Assembly (NCBI GenBank): GCA_028023455.1
Contig: JAQFVV010012423.1
Span: forward strand, 4,878,269-4,942,268
Origin: Epiperipatus broadwayi
Taxonomy: Eukaryota; Onychophora; Udeonychophora; Euonychophora; Peripatidae
DNA length: 64,000 nucleotides
Reading direction: 5' to 3'
Shown here: in pieces, positions 10,616 to 23,171 of the stretch
Layout of the letters: the number at the start of each line of letters is the position of its first letter
Position numbering within the stretch: position 1 is the first letter of the stretch
Notes under the pieces: model-generated
Database searches by the model: none
What the model was told of the DNA's origin: nothing
Seen by the model: only the letters and a program-made list of their open reading frames with translations
Program-made: the position numbers and the translations under genes

Positions 10616-10710
10616 GAAATGCTACACCTTTTTTAACCTGCCCACACTTCTCATCTCTAAGCCTGCATTTGAGTTTCTCAAGCATACAATCAATTTCAAG
10701 CAATTGCTTA
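10616..10710 (-). repeat. right copy of an inverted dispersed repeat
   Basis: This is the reverse complement counterpart of 9271-9356. The shared core includes AAGCAATTGCTTGAAATTG and AGAGATGAGAAGTGTGGGCAG on the minus strand. The two copies could be termini of one 1.4-kb element or two separate insertions facing each other. Confidence 0.55.
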
Positions 10711-10718
10711 AAAATTGG

Positions 10719-11074
10719 TGCAAAAAGTGTTTACAGTTTTCATTAATCACTGACTGCATCATTTGACTGCAATTTTTCTTAAATAAAATAGAACAGATTC
10801 TTAAAAAATATTTCTACATTCTTAAACATATTTCAACAATGATATATCTTAAAAATTATTATTTAATAACATTTAACTCTTGGTAAAAAAAAAAAAAGTC
10901 TATTGTAATAAAGAAAGTTGTTAGACTGTTTCCTTAAACATGTATATGTTTATTGTAGCATTTTATAAATAACAATAAATTGTATTTAAAAGAATTCTCT
11001 TTTTAGATACAAAAAGGGTTTACAGTTGTCATTGGTCAAAATAGAACAGTATTTTCATTTTCTTAAAAATATTG
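10719..11074 (+). repeat. pair of direct repeat copies (10719-10815 and 11009-11074)
   Basis: Both segments contain CAAAAAG(T/G)GTTTACAGTT, then a CATT step, then AAAATAGAACAG and a TTCTTAAAAAATAT-like stretch. The first copy has about 30 extra bases in the middle. The DNA between them is plain A+T-rich sequence. Confidence 0.5.
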
Positions 11075-11102
11075 TAATATATATATATATATATTGTAAC
11101 AG

Positions 11103-11209
11103 GATGGGGGTAATGGATATCGAAGTAGAAAATAAAGATGTGAACTGCATGATGGAAAATCATCATCAACCCCAAGTCAATATAAATGAAATAATCAATA
11201 ATTTACAAA
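11103..11209 (+). CDS. weak candidate coding exon
   Basis: After TTGTAACAG there is an open stretch whose frame reads MGVMDIEVENKDVN, then a His/Gln/Asn-rich part, then INEIINNLQ, and reaches a possible donor at AAA|GTATAT. The hydrophilic, mixed composition is unlike the surrounding chance frames, and an in-frame ATG lies at its start. The acceptor is poor because it is preceded by a TA run and not by pyrimidines. No family is recognised, and a chance frame is quite possible. Confidence 0.2.
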
Positions 11210-13035
11210 GTATATATAAGTATAAAATATTTAAAGATATAGTATTTTATAAGAGGATGAGATCAAAAGATCCGTGAGATCACTGAGAGATCAGCCAGCT
11301 AACTCAGAAGAGCAACTACAAATATAATTATCCATCAACCAGCATTATAAAAAAGTAAAAATAAGTACAAGTAAATACTCAAGAGAAATAACTATCCATC
11401 ATCAACATTGATGGGAATAAACAAATCAGTACAATATATCAACAATCAATTTTGTGACTGGATTTGAAATGGGTCTTCTGTAGACCAGGCTAACTACTGA
11501 GCATTTTCCAGCTAGGGCAATTATTTAAACATAACTTAGATGCACCACTTAAGTGCTCATCGATCAGAATACATAACCAGAAAAATCTAAACAATAATGC
11601 TGGGACATTTAAAACATGCTGATCATCATCAATACTCTGGCCACTTAAGTACCATTAATGAATTGGTTAACTATAAACTTAAATTTTTAATAAGATTAAA
11701 ATAAAATATAGTGCATGGGCTTTAAAAGAGTATCCTTTTTTGCACTAACCAGGATGATGATTGATCATCTCTGGATGCCCCAAAGTACTAAATACACATC
11801 CCCATTTATATATTCATCCCATGCATGAATCTAGCTCAGAGAACACAAGCTCTATTACTGTATGTGACCAAGAGATGATGGAAACAATTTTAACAATTAA
11901 ATAAGTTTATTAATAACAATAAAAAATGAATTTAAATTAAGGTCTATATGGCTATACATTAAAATTAAGTCTTGTACAATAAAAAAATTATCATATTGGT
12001 GATTTACATAATTACTATTCAAAATTTAAATTGTTACATGGATTTACATATATGTGCACACAGACATGCAATTTCTATTACACAATTAATCTATTTCAAT
12101 TGATATTCAATAACAACAACAAAATGATTAAAATCTACATATGTGACAATATACGCACATATACATGTGTGTGCATGAAATAACCTATTTGACTTGCTAC
12201 AAAATAATTATCAAAATCTTAAATTATATAAAAATACAATAAATGATTAAAGTTTCAGTTAAATGAAATACATTTTACATAGTAGATTTACTGAAATGCA
12301 TATATATATAATTTGCACAGATGTGCGATATATTAATTTATCTACATAACATTAATATTTATCACAATAAAATTATTACAGATTATTCTCACAATTTAAT
12401 TCTCTTTGCTGAATAGTCCTTTTTTCTTGAAACAAGTACTATCAAATTTTTGACAGGTGATTGTTGATTGATTTAAAATGTCTTATAAGCATTCTATAAG
12501 CACATATGAGAAGTTTTCAGCCTTTCACATTAATTATGAACTGCTTCCACATAATAAATAATATTTATATACATTACTTATTATTTAAGTAATACTTTGG
12601 GAGCAATTTGAAATTTATAATTTCTGTTTGTAATGTTTTAATAGACAATTAATTAATCTGGGATTCAGAATACATTATATTTACCTATTTAAAGAAGTTT
12701 TTTTCCAAAAAGGTTTATTAGACTTTGAATTTACATGTTTACATACAGTGATAAATGAAATTTATCTATGATTCATAATGCATATTTTGATTTTAATGTA
12801 ATTTTACACCATAGAATTTTATTATCTCAGAATTCATTTGTAAACTGACATGCTCACATGACATGATATATAATATGCTTATGATATTAGTAAGCACACT
12901 ATGTTACAACCAAATGACAAATAATAATAGTCATTTTAATCAGTCACCCAAATCCATTCAATGATTGATTGTTGATCATAGACCCGCATCACAATACACT
13001 TAAGAACCAAGAAGTGAGTTATTTCTAGCTCAAAC
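11210..13035. other. no gene seen; decayed repetitive DNA
   Basis: Around 11310-11450 the phrase ATCCATCA(A/T)C(C)A recurs. Around 11540-11660 CCACTTAAGT occurs twice. Both suggest old repeats. The stretch 11460-11880 is somewhat richer in G+C than its surroundings and may be a fragment of a dispersed element, but no protein frame is visible. Confidence 0.4.
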
Positions 13036-13206
13036 CTGGATTACAATGGCTGAAATTCCCAAAGACATGCAAGTCCAAGCAGTAAGAGTTTGTAAAAAAA
13101 ACTCTGTCCATGCATGTCCCATGGCTGGCATCAATGAAATACCCACTGTCCAGGCCCTTCTCTGAGATGCAGTAGACCACTTAGACCTCTCAGGGTAAAT
13201 TGCATG
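13036..13206 (-). CDS. candidate coding exon, transporter-like (57 codons)
   Basis: On the minus strand a CTACAG acceptor is followed by exactly 171 bases of open frame and a good donor (CCAG|GTTTGA), a symmetric phase-0 exon. The peptide begins HAIYPERSKW, continues through QRRAWTVGISLMPAMGHAW and a hydrophobic second half, and ends ISAIVIQ. The pattern of basic loop, hydrophobic segment with LMPAMG, Trp, then a second hydrophobic segment recalls the middle part of SLC22-type organic ion transporters of the major facilitator superfamily. That likeness is my impression, not a search result. The pyrimidine tract before the acceptor is weak. It could be a host exon or a relic. Confidence 0.35.
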
Positions 13207-13318
13207 CTGTAGCATTCCTTCCATAAGTTCTTTATATCAATAATTTCAATCTCTGTAATAAAGTTGCAATATTTAGTGTCTATATAAGTATACAAGACCA
13301 TTAATAAAAGTGGGATTT

Positions 13319-13403
13319 ACCTTGACAACAGTTTGAAATTGTTGATTGTTATTGATATTGCAAACTATGTGTTGACTGGTTTTTAATGATATATATAAAT
13401 ATG
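13319..13403 (+). repeat. dispersed repeat, copy 1
   Basis: The segment CTTGACAACAGTTTGAAATT and the following ~60 bases, ending in TTTTTAATGATATATATA, match 56402-56490 in the same orientation over about 85 bp. Only a small gap near the middle separates them. The family is not recognised. Confidence 0.7.
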
Positions 13404-16400
13404 TTTCCATATTAATTCTCTATACAACTATTATTGCTTTCTAGTCATAGGATATGGCTACTTTTTTTGATAAAAAAAAATACATTTGTTAACTTTGCCT
13501 TTTTTATAAACAGAGAGAAATGTATGAACACTTATGCTAGAAAGAATAAATTTTTAAATAAAAAAAATTTATTTGTAAACATTTTAATTTGATTAATATT
13601 TTAATTGAAAAGTCTGAGATTTCTTTCATTTTTTTTTCAACAACTCAAATCAAATGAAAATATATTATTTATAGTGACATTCTTCTGACAACAATTTATT
13701 ATACTTCAAACTCAAAAGACTTGTATCCATATTCTCTGATGGGCTCATAACTTATAGGACACTGTTACTGAAAAGCAGGAAGGCTGACTGAACATTGAGT
13801 AAATGTCTGAACATTGAGTAAATGTTTGACTACCTCCATTAATTAAGGTCAATTCTCCTGACCTCTGAAAGGGTAGGAGGTTAGGAGGCGCTCCAGGCCT
13901 TCGTTTGGATGGATGTAGTCACTATAGACTTGAAGGGGCACAAATTTATATTTCTGATTATTTGAATTATATAATGCTATTGTACAAAAATGTAAATAAT
14001 TTCTTGTAGATTTACAATATCAGGTATGTTTGTACTAACATGAAGTGTGGTCAGAACCTCAGAACATGACAAAATTCAAGTTGTAATTTATTAAGCAGGC
14101 CACCTTGGTAGGTTGCTGTAGATTGTACTTATTATTTGACCTGGGTTATCAAAAGATGATTGTTGTACCCAGAAAAATTACATGTGAAATATTGATAATG
14201 TTACATATGATAATCACTATGATTGTTTGTCAGTTGGATTATGTATATATGAAAAGGGGAGGTGGAATAAGTGTAATTTAGACATTATTTTAATCTAATG
14301 ATATTGATGATGGGCAAAGAGGCACAAATAAAAGTTCTTTTGAAAGAAATATAAGATATATAAATATAAAAAAAAAAATATAAAACAAAACAGGATGTCA
14401 TAATTAATATGAAGGAAAGAAAAAAAAAACAACCTAAAGTTAAGCTCAGATACAATTATAGAAATATATGTAAGGTTTTTGTATACTTGCTATAAAAATG
14501 TTCGAGATTATCTTTCCATGCGACTACTATTATAAATAATTGAAATGTCTTCTAGCCAGAACACAAGATAATATTTTATTGATAAAAGAGCATACATCAT
14601 TTATCTTTATTTCCTTTATATAGAGAGAGAATGTCTATAAAAATGATAAATATATTGAAAGATTTTATTAAGACAAATTTTATTAAAATAGTAATGATGA
14701 ATAAGAAGTAGAGACTATTAAAAAAAAGATATAGAAAAATAAAAGTATTTAAATCATTATATATATTTTAGCAGAAAAATATATAAGATCAAATACTAAC
14801 TAAAAACACAAATTTACTTTAAGTAAAACAAGAAGATATATAACCAAAACAAAAATAGCGATTGTCTACACTATTACAGAGAAACATAAAAGTTATTACA
14901 ACCGTATTATGTGAGATTATTATTTGTCTTAATAATGCATATATTGTTTCATATTACTAATTCACTCAACACTTGTTAGACGTGGCATGCTACTTAAACC
15001 ATCTAATATCTGTTGAATATAGCTCAAATGATATTAAATAAGGTTGGTAGTCCTTTAAATTTCCAAAATACACGTAGGCATATATAAAAACATATATTTT
15101 AGTTTCCTTAATGCTAAAATGTAAAGTAAAATTTGTTTTAAAAAAGGCAAAAAATCGCATGCGCTTTTAACTTTTGTTTAAATATTTAAATGAACAAAAT
15201 GGATTTTATAATTACTAAAACTGATATTGAGGAAAAAAATTTAAACGTAAATACAAGTACATTTTATTTAATGGATACCATTACTACTTAAAAATCAATA
15301 AACCTAGTCCATTAAGATTGATCAAAAATATCAGTTTACAAATAGACAAAGTGAACACAAGGTTACAATTAAAAATAAAGAATGATATTTTAGATACTTC
15401 AAGAAACAAAAAAACAATCACATTCCCCGATGTATATTTGAAAAACTCTTACATTAGCTATTTATAAATTTAGATACATAATGCAACACCCATTAATAAA
15501 AAAATATTTAAAAAAAAAAAAAGCAATGGGAAATTACATAATGAAATTTTAAAAAAAAGATATGCCCATTATTTTTTTTTTTTTACAAATAACATATAAA
15601 AATTTATAGATATAATTTGTTGCTTATAAATAATAACGGAATCTAAAGTCAACTATAAATATTTAATAAATAATTTAAAATCATTAGTAAAAATATCAAT
15701 ATACGTAAAGTCAATAGATGCAATCGAGATAATCTATGTCAGCCAAAAATTTTAACATTTATTTCATTTTTAATTGTTGTACATATAATAGCAGTAATTC
15801 CATGGACTGTTATGTAATGCAGAATGAGTGTAAACTAGAGCAGACATCGAGTTATATTGTTTTGTTTATAAAACCTACATGTAAATTTATGAAAATGCAT
15901 TACCAGATATGTGTTTGCAATTTATAAATAATAGATTATTTATTACAATAAATTTAAAATTTACTATGTATTTTTAATATCAGATGATAAAAAATGAGAT
16001 TCGATCTTTCACATGCTACAGAATGAATAGGTTTGTACAATTTAATTAATAATTTATAATTCAGTTTCGCAATAAGATTGAAGCCCTGATTTCAGTATGG
16101 TAAGCAAATGTTGGGTCATATATAGATAAGCTCTTAAGCATAAGCATATACTTACGTTTTTTAAACTGTTGCTCACAGGCAAATGCATGTAAATTCGTAA
16201 AAGCGCATGACCGGAATTTTATCCTTCTATATAATATTACATATGCAATCTGCCCTATATAAATAAAAAAATAAATCTATCTCTTTTTAAAAAAATCTAT
16301 AAATTAAATATTGATTTGTGCATTTAATAAATATATATATCATAATATTTGCATTGTTATTGCTTATATATTTATAAGAATCCATTTATCCAAGGCCCTA

Positions 16401-19400
16401 GGTTCCAAGCCTATTTGAAAATCTTTAAAATCACATATGATACTCAAACTTTATATATATATATATATACACACACACTTTAAATATATATGCACATTCA
16501 TATGATATAATTTATTTAAAAATTCTACACATTAATACATCAAGAAAATAACACAGAAATAGCATACTATAGTTAAAAATACATATTCACTAAAAAAGTG
16601 GATTTTTGATAGTGTAAATATTAAGAAAATATAATAATAAAATCAATAAAGATTTCAAATAAAAATAGATTCAATAATGGCTCTACTAAAACCTTCAATA
16701 TTATCACAGTAGTACATATTTGACAAATATTAATTATGTAATTCATAGTTTGTATTTGATCACATTTACATAAGTCAGTTATTGATCAATTTTATTTAAG
16801 AAGCAAATGAGCATATGAATCAGAGATTGTTTGTTAATGAAATACCAGTAATAACTAATAATATTTATTACCCTTTAAAAGTCCAACTTATTCTGTTGTT
16901 TTATTTCCTTACTTCTTTTTAATATTTGAATGCATTCTATCATAAGTTGAATTTTGAAGAAAATATTATGTCAACAATGACTTGTCATCAGTTTCAAATG
17001 CATATGTATTTTACTTTTCAAGATTTCCTTCCTTAAAATTGAAATATTGAATTTAATATACATCGACTAATTAATTCTAATTGTTTCTGAATGGTTATTA
17101 AGTTTACAATTGTAGATCCTTAGATAGCTATCTTAAAAGTTAAGCTCAAGACATGATGTAAATACATATATGTTGAGTTACTGCTTAGTTGTTGTTTTTT
17201 AAATTGAGCTAGGATAAGGAAAAGAATGTGCTGTCAACCTTGACTGTGATATATTCTATTTACCCCTCCATTGTTATTCTAAAGAATAAAGATAACAAGT
17301 TTTTAAAGTACAATTGATCTCTTCTTTTACTTTTTTAATGGTGATCTTTTTTGTTGTTGTTTTTTTTTTCATATGCAATTGTAGATTTGTCCTAACAACA
17401 ATTGTTGATATATTTTTCTTAACAATAACATTCGAAGTAAAATAATGTTAATCATATAAAAAATATTACATCGAAAATTTATTTGATAGCCTTTAAATAT
17501 ATATATAGACAAATAATAAATAACAACATTCCATTTTTTTAATAATCACTAAAAATAAAATAAACTTTTTTATAATTAACAATTTATATGCTTTTATTTA
17601 TAATACTGATATACACACATATTAATTAGAACATGTCATTATTACCATTTAAAATCTCACCATCAAAAAAAATAATATAATAATAATAATCAAAGTCATG
17701 TACCATCAATAAATAAACAAAATAATAAATCCAAATAACAATAATTATGACTAACAACCATAAACAATAATAACACTGAATATATAAAAATTAAATCAAA
17801 GAGATTTTTTTAAAAAAAAAATCAAAAATGACACTTTGATAAAATAAAGGTGGATTTGTTGATCATTTACAATATATATATATATACTATAACTTTTGCA
17901 AGTTCACTCATGTATGATTTTGATTACAAAAGTATACCATTTATATCTGCAATCCCAGGTCAACATACATGCTCCAAATCCTAGATGCTAAAATAATGTG
18001 CAAACATGATATCACATGAATGTCAGTGTAATTAAGATTTTAGAGTGCAGAAAATAAAGAATAACTTGGTACATAAGCTGGTTATTTACACTTTAACATA
18101 TGAACAGATAAAATATTGCAAATTGTGGATTAAAAATAGTAATGATTATCAAATTTTTTATAGGCATTGACCATAATTCTGTCAAAATTTTGATTGGATT
18201 CTCTGAATTTTTACACTATTCAACATTTTTTAAATTACTAAAATTAAATAAGCCAGTAATTAAAACAATATTCTGATACAAATATTTTTCAGCAAAGTAT
18301 AAAATGATTTAGGTCAATTTTGTTTGAATAAAAAATACTCAAACATAAAATAAATATTCATAACATAATTTACATATCTTAAGCAGATTACTAGCCAAGA
18401 TAAATTCTTAAATATGCAGAATCAAATTATATTTGAAAGAACTAAAAGTAATAAATATTTATAACATTTACTGTCATTTCAAGCTTAAAGACTTGATTTC
18501 AGTAATATGTCAGTTCATAGTATTTTTATTTTTCTTATTTCATAAGTAACATATTGCTAACTTTAAATACACTCTCAATGGACATATACGGAATCATAAT
18601 TTATCAAAAAATAATTTATAAACATTTTTATATTTTTTTAATAAAATGGATATAAATAATTCAACTGATGTTCTAACAATAAAAAGAATATTTTTTTTTA
18701 AATTATTCTAAAGAGTTCTTTAAAATTAAATATCAATTTATAACCTATGTATCAACAGTAATGATATGTTCAATGACAAACATTCTCTTAATATTTCAAC
18801 TAATAACTTTAACTCCAAATTTAACTAAACCTCAACTGACTTAAATTTTTTATATATAGTTTTACAGTTTTTTATAAAAACTCAAAGAAAGTAACATAGA
18901 AATTACATGTTGCTTTGTGTTTATACAAGTGTTTATAAATATATTACATTAAACTTTCCAAATGTAGTCATTAACTTATTTAGACCAGTCCAGACAATGA
19001 GTTTTATAACTTAAAAACAAACTCTCTAAAATACAATGATGCCACAATGTCTGATATATTTTGTTTCAAACCTCATGTACAATGTGTAAAAAAACTCACA
19101 TTTTTTTTATAAGTTTTGTGTGTATAAAAATATATATTGTTTACTAAAAATTAAGAATACAGTAATATATAAATGTACATATATATAAATCACACAGACA
19201 CTTTTTATGTGTATAGTAAACATTTAAATTAAGAATATAATAAAATAAAAAATATAGCTATGAATAATAAATTGAGGTAACTTGTTTACATCCCTATTTA
19301 CTATGAGCATGTTCATTCAATCATATTTACTCAAAAAATTATAATAAAACTTCCTATGTCATACATTTATTTTTTTAAATAAATTAATATGAAAAATATA

Positions 19401-20789
19401 GACTTTTATCATCATTAATCATACACAGGGATTATATTATTTTTTTTCAATAACATTTGTTTTCTTATGAAAATGTAATAACAGTCTTGTTAGCATAAGA
19501 CTGATTTTTCTAGTTATTTAGATTTTTCTAAATGTGCATCAGCTTTGGAATCTATATAATCAACCCTATTTTCCATACCAAATTCAGATTTTTGGCTAAA
19601 CTCATCAACACATTACCAACTTACTCATGATTATCACATTATAACACTATTTTTAATATAGTATTCAAAAATTCTATTGTTTAAAAAATATTAATGCTCT
19701 TGATAATCTGAGTTATCACATTTTGTTTTGTGTAATAAACCATATTTTTTTTCATTTTCTTCTTTCTATTATTTGTTCTTCACAATACCTGGATTAAACC
19801 CAGGTTTATGTTATTTTAATGTTTTCATAATAAATATATTAATACCTGGCAGAGGTTCAATCTATTATATATGCATATGTGAGTTCAGCCATCTGAACGT
19901 AATTGTAAATAACTGAGCGATAGAATATTGTAATCAATCTATGACTCTTGTTTCTATTAATCGTAGTTGTTATTTGAATGCCACTCTATTAACAGAATTT
20001 ATTCTAATATTTCAATATTTAAAAGTGCACATTTAAATCCTTCAAAATATCAAGATCTGTGAATAATTTTGTTGGTTTTATGAGTGCTTATACTTTATTA
20101 TAATTTTCCAAAAATTATCATCGAAATGATTAAAAAAATGTATTTAAAAAAAAATAATGAAATTCAATTTACATTAAAACTTACTGAAAATAAAAATACT
20201 TATGTTTAGAAAAATGTTAATAAGAATGAAAATAAAATATATGATTCATAAAATATAAATTAATTATATTACTCAGAGAAACTCATTAAATAATTATGAG
20301 TAAACAATTAGTTTAGTTTATGCAGTTAATGTACAGTTTTATTACTGTAGAGTTTGCATAACAATATGAAAAGAAAAAAAAGAACATAAAAATATTAATT
20401 TTAACTTATAAAATAAATTAGGATATAAATATTTAATAAAAATTTAGTTTAAAAAATTCTAAAGTTAATTTTAAAATTAAAAACAATGACATTCAATTAT
20501 CTAAGTCATATTCATTCACTTATTCTTTTATTAATAAAGTGTACTTTAAGTAAAAAATAATTTTTGTTTTGTAATTACATTTTTAAAATTTTATTTAGTA
20601 TTAAGACAACAATAAAGTAGCAAATTTAATTTAAATATTTAGTTAAGTTCAAAGAAAATATATATAGATATCTATTTCACACATTATAAATATTCAAATT
20701 ATATATGTGTGCGTAATGGAGACTTTTCAAACTATCTTATATCAATAATAATAGCTAACTCTTCATACACTACTTCCAAAAATGCAAGC
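13404..20789. other. long gene-free stretch with small repeats
   Basis: This is A+T-rich DNA with only chance frames. Local items: a 19-bp direct duplication (TGAACATTGAGTAAATGT) at about 13790-13829; a G+C-richer patch at 13860-13920 with an AGGTTAGGAGGCGC core and an imperfect inverted CCTGACCT/AGGTTAGG pair; a TA-CA microsatellite at 16452-16480; TA runs at 17870-17885 and elsewhere; and a CCTGG...CCAGG hairpin near 19788. I see no gene in it. Confidence 0.55.
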
Positions 20790-20925
20790 CTTTATCATCA
20801 GTGAATGCAGGAAGGTTTGTGCATAAAATCCCTATCTAGTGCATACTCATCCAATATCCCCAGACTAGTTTCTAGCTTGTCACTTTTATCAATGAGGATC
20901 CTTGGATTTGAGAACACTATACCTA
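20790..20925 (-). repeat. degenerate copy of the hammerhead-bearing repeat
   Basis: Read on the minus strand, this matches the units at 62877-63087 and 63331-63537. Shared parts are the stretch around CTAGAAACTAGTCTGGGG, then GATATTGGATGAGTA, a GGGATTTTATGCACAA block, and the upstream CCAAGGATCCTCA. It is more diverged than the copies at 62.7-63.5 kb. Confidence 0.75.
20858..20897 (-). ncRNA. decayed hammerhead ribozyme motif
   Basis: On the minus strand the stem I halves CCTCA and TGGGG are intact, as are GAAAC and the GTC cleavage triplet. The catalytic CTGATGA has become TTGATAA, changing two core bases. Known hammerhead requirements make this copy almost certainly inactive. Confidence 0.6.
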
Positions 20926-22594
20926 AATCTTAGGAACTAATGTAACTTTTCAGCAGCCATCGTTTACCTATTTTGTTAACTATAGAACTAGGAGCTCAAA
21001 ATGCTATATATTATTTACCTATTAGAGCTTAGGGTTTTAAAAATACTTATATACCACTATTTTTTATTAAAAGCAAAACATACACGTCTTTTTAAACTTA
21101 TAAATAATTTTAACTTTAATCAATAAGTTATAATATCATGTAGCTTTTTTAAATAAATAATAAAAGAAAACAAACTGCAAATTGTTTTATATTCTAAAAT
21201 GTTTACAATAAGCTAAATCTAAATAAAATATCATTCTAACTATTATTTAAAAAATGTATGCCTTTTAATTCAAGCAATCTTTAAAATAAAATGTCACAAC
21301 AGATTATATATGATTTTTAAATAACAGAAAAGATCAAATTGAAAGTATTATTTTGTATACAAATGTATTTTATATTGGCTTAAAGTTAAGCATAATAAAA
21401 TAAAGTCAAGAAAGGCACCAATTGTGAATTTTAATAATCAACAATCTTATAAAAAATAAATGAATGGTTTGAATTTATATATATATAAACATACTCAATA
21501 TATGATTAGGATAGTAAATATATATATATAATTGTAATCTAATGGTAATATTTAAAATTTTATTGAGATATTTTAGTTATAAATATAAATATCCAAAAGA
21601 TGTGTATGTTATATGAACCATATCTGTAATCTTCATACAGTTCCTGCCATGTTGCTATTTGCAAATGTCTTATTATTAGTGAAGGATTCTGGTTTAATAT
21701 GGCATTTAGTCACAGTTTTAAATTAGGAGCAAATTTGTAAACAGAGATACAAAGTTTTTGGATTCATTTTATTTTTTTTTCAAGAGTTCTGATAAAAATT
21801 TTGCAGATTATTTTGACAGAAGAACCTTTTACTTTCTTTTTCTTAGATAATCTTCCTGTAATCACTATAATATTAAGAGTTAATCAAAGTTTAGGCATTC
21901 TAGGTTAAGGCAATGAAACAAAGGGCATTGCAGAGACATTCTGTATGATTCTGGCTCACAGCCTAATAAGAAATCTTAGGACTGACTATACTATCATTGG
22001 ACTTCAGGTTTCCAAGATGGTTTTCTTCATATTATCTGTGAAGTAGCTTGTTATATTATGCAATATAGAGTGTACCAATAGCTTAAACAAGCTCTTATTA
22101 ATAAATATGGTAAGAGAAAATATTTAAAATCTCTATCTGGAATATTCTTAACCCAGACCAATTGCTTTTGAGCTTATGGATCACTTCAGTGAGAGCTAGA
22201 ACATCCAGATACTAGATCTAAAATATCAACTCAAAACCCTGCACACTAAACTAAAAAAATTCTGTAAAAAAATCTATTTATACTATAAGTATTTTTTAAA
22301 TCAACATCTTTTGTTATTTATTTATTTATTTCCTTTTTCCCATAGCATTTCTAGATACATTAATTATACATTATTTACAAATTACTTTACTTCAAAATTA
22401 ATTAACATGAAGCAAAAAAGAAACAAATACAAAAGCTTTTCCCATAAATAATTTTCTAAAAGCAATTTTGTTTTCCAAATTAACAGATTACACAAACATC
22501 TTTCATAATAGTCATGGCCATGCCATGTACTTTTTGCTGTTGTCATGTTACAGTGGTACTCCAATTGTTATATCTTTTTCCATTATTTACAATT
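20926..22594. other. no gene seen
   Basis: A+T-rich sequence. The part 21600-22210 is less A+T-rich and may be an old retroelement fragment, but stops break all frames and I cannot assign it. Confidence 0.45.
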
Positions 22595-22595
22595 A

Positions 22596-22670
22596 TCAAA
22601 AAATATATAAAATGCGCTAACACGCACAAGCACACAAAGCTAAAAACAAATAAAGCAAATATATATTATT
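22596..22670 (+). repeat. left inverted arm, 75 bp
   Basis: Perfect inverted match to 23096-23170. The match may extend one further base outward. Confidence 0.85.
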
Positions 22671-22784
22671 GCCTGCCCTGAAAAATTTTGTAGATCATCA
22701 TATTATGGTGAGACTAGGGCCTTTCTCTCCACTAGGCTATCGCAACACACTTATTCTTATAATAAAGTGTTGCTGGACACTGCT

Positions 22785-22967
22785 CATAGTTCAGTTTTTG
22801 CGCAGCACCGTGCTTCAGCTGGGCATGATTGTCAACTGGGAAATCCAGTGGTGGTATGCAGAGAGCGGCATGATCTAAAAAGAATGATAAAAGAAGCTTT
22901 CTTTATATCTAGAGATGGCGATGCCATCAATAGAAAAGACTCTTGCTACAAAATATCCAAGAAATGG
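22785..22967 (+). pseudogene. relic of GIY-YIG endonuclease C-terminal part (Penelope-type)
   Basis: The frame reads HSSVFAQHRASAGHD, then a V-rich strand ending VVVCRERHDLKRMIKEAFFI, then DAINRKDS and KISKKW. In Penelope-like retroelement polyproteins the C-terminal part after GIY-YIG has the same order: AEH...TGH, a hydrophobic strand, RE, then RKxKEAxxI, and a terminal INRD-like motif before an aromatic end. I recognise this pattern from the family. The front half with GIY and YIG themselves is missing, so it cannot be a working nuclease. It lies wholly within the foldback element at 22595-23171. The same frame runs openly to a stop at 23040-23042. Confidence 0.6.
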
Positions 22968-23095
22968 AATGCAAAATTATTTCATTTGCATAAATTTGCA
23001 TCACTCCAAGTCAATTTATTATATTTTGTAATACGGATATGATTATGAGGGCTTGAACCTTGAAAGCGCTTAGCCATTTAATGAATAGATATTAA

Positions 23096-23170
23096 AATAA
23101 TATATATTTGCTTTATTTGTTTTTAGCTTTGTGTGCTTGTGCGTGTTAGCGCATTTTATATATTTTTTGA
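23096..23170 (-). repeat. right inverted arm, 75 bp
   Basis: Perfect inverted match to 22596-22670. Confidence 0.85.
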
Positions 23171-23171
23171 T

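Larger units (their letters stand above)
22595..23171. mobile_element. foldback element with ~75-bp perfect inverted ends
   Basis: The sequence 22596-22670 is the exact reverse complement of 23096-23170; both include the block GCGCTAACACGCACAAGCAC. The enclosed 425 bp are G+C-richer than the flanks and contain an endonuclease relic. Perfect 75-bp arms in otherwise decaying DNA suggest a young insertion or gene conversion. No convincing target duplication touches the arm ends; a 15-bp direct repeat (TTATTTACAATTATC) lies at 22583-22597 and again 33 bp beyond the right arm. It could be a foldback DNA transposon or a Penelope-type copy with inverted terminal repeats. Confidence 0.75.
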
